Source of the DNA: Brevibacillus choshinensis
Lineage (GTDB): Bacteria; Bacillota; Bacilli; Brevibacillales; Brevibacillaceae
Direction: 5' to 3'
DNA length: 64,000 nt
NCBI RefSeq assembly: GCF_016811915.1
Contig: NZ_CP069127.1
Coordinates: 746,001 to 810,000 of the forward strand
Shown: positions 61,301 to 64,000 of the stretch, in pieces
Position numbering within the stretch: position 1 is the first letter of the stretch
Layout of the letters: each line of letters opens with the position of its first letter
The notes under the pieces: model-generated
The model's database searches: none
What the model was told of the DNA's origin: nothing
What the model saw: only the letters and a program-made list of their open reading frames with translations
Program-made: the position numbers and the translations under genes

Positions 61301-62641
61301 TCAGGAAACGGTCTGCAGCTCTTCGGCAGCCACTTCTTCTGCCTGTGGCAGCTCCGTGATCAAGACGCGCGTCACGCGGTGATTGTCCATCTGTTTGACG
61401 GTGAACAAGTGATTCTCCCACTCGACAGAAGCTCCGACGGCGATTTCTTCTTCCAACTGGCTGTACAACCAGCCGCCAATCGTGTCCACATCCTCGGATT
61501 CGAGCTCGAACGGGATATGGTCATTCAGGTCGGCGAGGGTGAGCATGCCGGAGACAGAGAGGCCGTTCTCGGCTTTTTCGATCTCAGGTCGTTCTTCGTC
61601 AAATTCGTCCTGAATATCGCCGACGATTTCCTCCAGGATGTCTTCCATCGTCACCAGACCGGCAGTACCGCCATACTCGTCGATGACGATTGCCAGCTGC
61701 GAACGCTTTTTCTGCATGAGGCGCAATACCGTACTGATCTCCATGGTTTCCGGAACAGTCAGTACCGGACGGAGCAGCTCAGCCAATTCGACTCGGCCGT
61801 CTTGCAGGGCGGACAGGTAGAAATCGGTAGCGTGGACAAAACCGATGATATTGTCTTTGTCCTCATCCGCTACAGGGAAGCGAGTGTGCTTTTGAGTGCG
61901 GATGATCTCCAGATTCTCTTCAAACGTGTTCGAGGTATATAAGCAAACCATGTCGATGCGCGGGATCATTGTCTCCCGTGCCAAGGTTTCGGAGAAGTCA
62001 AAAACGTGTTCCACCAGCGACAGCTCGGTTTGGTCGATATGGCCGCTTTGATGGCTTTGGTTTACGAGAATGCGAATTTCTTCTTCCGTATGCGCGGCTT
62101 CATGTTCGGACACGGGTTCCATACCCAGTCGCTTCATGAGCGCGTTGGCCGTCCCGTTCAAGAACCAGATAGCCGGATAAAGCAATTTGTAGAAGAACAT
62201 TAATGGCGCAGCAACCCACAGCGAAGTCGCTTCCGCTTTCTGAATCGCCATTGACTTTGGTGCCAGCTCACCCAGTACGATGTGCAAGAACGTGATGATC
62301 GCAAATGCTACACCGAACGAGATGGCAGAGATCGCGTAATCAGGAAGTCCTGTCGAGCCAAGCAAAGGTTCCACAATCATGTGAGCGATGGCCGGTTCCC
62401 CGACCCAACCGAGACCCAGTGAGGCAAGCGTAATACCTACCTGGCAGGCGGACAAGTATCCGTCCAGCTTTTGGGTAACCTTTTGGGCGTAGGTAGCTCG
62501 TTTGTTTCCTTCATTGACTAACTGCGTCAGGCGCGTTTGCCGCACCTTAACGAGAGCAAACTCTGCGGCTACGAAAAAGCCGTTCAGAAAGACTAGAAAA
62601 ATGACAAGCAGTAGGTTGAGCACTATCGGAACGCTATCCAA
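61301..62641 (-). CDS. CorC/HlyC (CNNM)-family membrane protein with CBS pair
   Basis: 446-residue protein: an N-terminal DUF21/CNNM domain (NLLLVIFLVFLNGFFVAAEFALVKVR, three to four spans), two CBS domains (about 210-330, IGFVHATDFY and IDEYGGTAGLVTMEDILEEIVGD) and a CorC_HlyC C-terminal domain. Relatives export magnesium or support Mg homeostasis. The start is ambiguous: TTG 62641 has AGAGAGGATGA upstream, ATG 62653 is too close to that site, and GTG 62680 has none. The TTG gives the common opening MDSVPIVLNLLLV. Confidence 0.85.
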   Translation of the reverse strand: MDSVPIVLNLLLVIFLVFLNGFFVAAEFALVKVRQTRLTQLVNEGNKRATYAQKVTQKLDGYLSACQVGITLASLGLGWVGEPAIAHMIVEPLLGSTGLPDYAISAISFGVAFAIITFLHIVLGELAPKSMAIQKAEATSLWVAAPLMFFYKLLYPAIWFLNGTANALMKRLGMEPVSEHEAAHTEEEIRILVNQSHQSGHIDQTELSLVEHVFDFSETLARETMIPRIDMVCLYTSNTFEENLEIIRTQKHTRFPVADEDKDNIIGFVHATDFYLSALQDGRVELAELLRPVLTVPETMEISTVLRLMQKKRSQLAIVIDEYGGTAGLVTMEDILEEIVGDIQDEFDEERPEIEKAENGLSVSGMLTLADLNDHIPFELESEDVDTIGGWLYSQLEEEIAVGASVEWENHLFTVKQMDNHRVTRVLITELPQAEEVAAEELQTVS

Positions 62642-62821
62642 GCAAATAGTCATCCTCTCTGGAATTTTGTGAAAGTACACTTTCTATTTTACAAATTAAT
62701 CGATGACCCGACAAAGCCGATAAACCTCCGTACTGGGCGCTGGGGACCTGTTGACTCACAAGAGCGACGGTCAGATAACCGTATCGCACGTTTTTGCGCT
62801 CAGAGAAGGTCATAGATAGTC

Positions 62822-62856
62822 AAACGTCCGGTTGCAATAACCGGACGTTTTTGTAC
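62822..62856. terminator. Hairpin terminator downstream of the site-2 protease gene
   Basis: AAACGTCCGGTT and AACCGGACGTTT form a 12-bp perfect stem with a short loop. The T run is longer on the plus strand, but the only gene reading into it is on the minus strand. Confidence 0.8.
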
Positions 62857-62868
62857 ATGTATGCGACT

Positions 62869-63984
62869 TTAGCGCCCCAGCAAATGCTGACCGTATACGA
62901 AGAATCCGGACAGGACGGCTGCGAGAGCGAGATAGGCAATCAAGACTTTCCATTTGGTAGAAGCAGGAGCGGTGTAGTACGTGGTCAGCCGGTGCATCTG
63001 TTCGTCGACCTCCCCCAGTCGCTGAACAGCTTTGTGTTCGGCTTCCTGCAAGGCAGCGGAAGGAGCTGGTTGGAAGGGGTCTCCGTCAATAAACATGACG
63101 GGCTCGCGCTCCCATTGCTTGAACAGCTCCCATTTTCGGTACAGATATACCTTATCTAACCGCAGCTGATCGCGCTTGAAACGTTTTTCATCCTGCAAAA
63201 AAGGAATAAGGAAGCCTTTTGGCGGTTCTTTCTTTTCCAGGAAGTCGATTTCCTGGCCGAGCTCCACGCGTTTGTTCCAGGACGATTCGAGGTGCGGCCA
63301 TTGCTCAATTTCATTCAGGAAGCCATTCAGGTGCTCCCTTTCGTAATGGAGGACTTGATGCAGGTAGCCTTCACGCAATCGGCTCCACCAGGTAATCAGC
63401 CCGATGATGAAGATGAAGACCATCAACGGTCCGGGATTCGCAAACAGCATCACGCCCAGGCCGACCAGTCCGATGAACCAGATCTTGGTGGAGAGGACGG
63501 AGACAATGCGTCCGCCATCCAGAGGCGATATCGGCATGAGATTAAACAGGTTGAGCAAGGCGCCGAGATAAATCACCAGGGCCCAGTACGGATCGTGTGT
63601 CCACCAATAGAGGGGCAGAGCAGGCAAAAAGGCAATCATTCCGGCAAGCGGACCGCCATAGGCGAGATACGCCTCTGTGCTGGCATCACGGGGAGTATCC
63701 TTCATGGAGATAAACGCGCCAGCAAACGGAATAAAGACCGCTGGGGACGTGGCGATCCCTTTTCGTTTGGCAGCGATCACATGCCCCATTTCATGAACAA
63801 AAATGAGATAGACCAGTGCAACAGCAAATTTCCATCCGTAAAAAACAGCATAAGCCCACAAGCTGATGATCATGGACAGCAGGGTTGTGCCGAATTTGGA
63901 AAACTTCAGAATTCCAAGCAGCCATTTTAAATTGGTCAATAAAAAGGCACCGATGGCCAAGAGGACCGAACGGCTTTTTTTCAT
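62869..63984 (-). CDS. Site-2 protease family (M50) membrane metalloprotease
   Basis: 371-residue membrane protease. The zinc motif VHEMGHVIAA and the third ligand in MPISPLDGGR are present in spans 2 and 4, and about 150 hydrophilic C-terminal residues end in one more span. The layout is closer to the YwhC-like housekeeping M50 group than to RseP, as no PDZ domain is visible. Function unknown. GGAGGAA precedes the ATG. It is the last gene in the window. Confidence 0.87.
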   Translation of the reverse strand: MKKSRSVLLAIGAFLLTNLKWLLGILKFSKFGTTLLSMIISLWAYAVFYGWKFAVALVYLIFVHEMGHVIAAKRKGIATSPAVFIPFAGAFISMKDTPRDASTEAYLAYGGPLAGMIAFLPALPLYWWTHDPYWALVIYLGALLNLFNLMPISPLDGGRIVSVLSTKIWFIGLVGLGVMLFANPGPLMVFIFIIGLITWWSRLREGYLHQVLHYEREHLNGFLNEIEQWPHLESSWNKRVELGQEIDFLEKKEPPKGFLIPFLQDEKRFKRDQLRLDKVYLYRKWELFKQWEREPVMFIDGDPFQPAPSAALQEAEHKAVQRLGEVDEQMHRLTTYYTAPASTKWKVLIAYLALAAVLSGFFVYGQHLLGR

Positions 63985-64000
63985 CAGTGTGTTCCTCCCA

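Overview
The window looks like chromosome from a spore-forming, flagellated, low-to-moderate GC Gram-positive, most likely Brevibacillus or a close Paenibacillaceae/Bacillales relative. Pointers are a gerA-type germinant-receptor operon, the spore-coat transglutaminase gene tgl, proton-type motAB, a bmrCD-like ABC exporter pair, strong AGGAGG ribosome-binding sites and frequent GTG/TTG starts. No rRNA, tRNA, CRISPR array, prophage or replication origin was found. Family assignments come from reading motifs; no database search was possible.

Layout. 1-7.0 kb: end of an oligopeptide-binding lipoprotein gene (-), a regulator, then an abgT transporter with two M20 amidohydrolases (p-aminobenzoyl-glutamate type) behind a structured leader. 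7.0-7.45 kb: two large palindromic elements. 8.2-15.5 kb: a catabolic cluster (dihydroxyacetone-kinase-type DhaK and DhaL, a DapA-family aldolase, a LacI regulator and a TctB-TctA-TctC tricarboxylate-type transporter) tied together by four copies of a TGAAACGTTTCA-like operator and by cre-like sites. 15.6-20.8 kb: KtrB-type potassium channel and a gerA-gerB-gerC operon. 20.85-24.96 kb: bmrCD-like exporter preceded by a leader peptide with mutually exclusive antiterminator and terminator hairpins. 25.2-28.7 kb: sulfide-handling operon (TauE/SafE permease, sulfide:quinone oxidoreductase, MBL-rhodanese protein).

28.8-43.9 kb: housekeeping genes (uppP, thrC, rluF-like, MOSC, pncB, metA with the acetyl-CoA-specific Glu111, pepV-like), an SDR that has lost its catalytic Tyr, a four-repeat BIG2 secreted protein, cidR-cidA-cidB, an EamA permease and tgl. 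43.96-45.23 kb: an apparently intact IS3/IS150-type element inserted in the loop of the tgl terminator. 45.3-51.9 kb: solA-like oxidase, flavin-reductase-like protein, ZIP transporter, motAB, a divergent hxlR/pfpI pair and a methyltransferase. 51.9-52.9 kb: a non-coding tandem array of about 200-bp hairpin repeats related to those at 2.2 and 7.2 kb.

53-64 kb: an alpha/beta hydrolase, a low-molecular-weight phosphatase, an atoS-atoC-like sensor/sigma-54 activator pair followed by a sigma-54-type promoter and an atoE-like short-chain fatty acid permease, a guanidine-I riboswitch controlling a two-subunit SMR guanidinium exporter, a CDF transporter, a CorC/HlyC-type membrane protein and a site-2 protease.

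The most promising undescribed items are the hairpin repeat family with covarying stems, the LacI-controlled kinase/aldolase/transporter cluster with no obvious substrate, and the leader-peptide attenuator of the ABC exporter.
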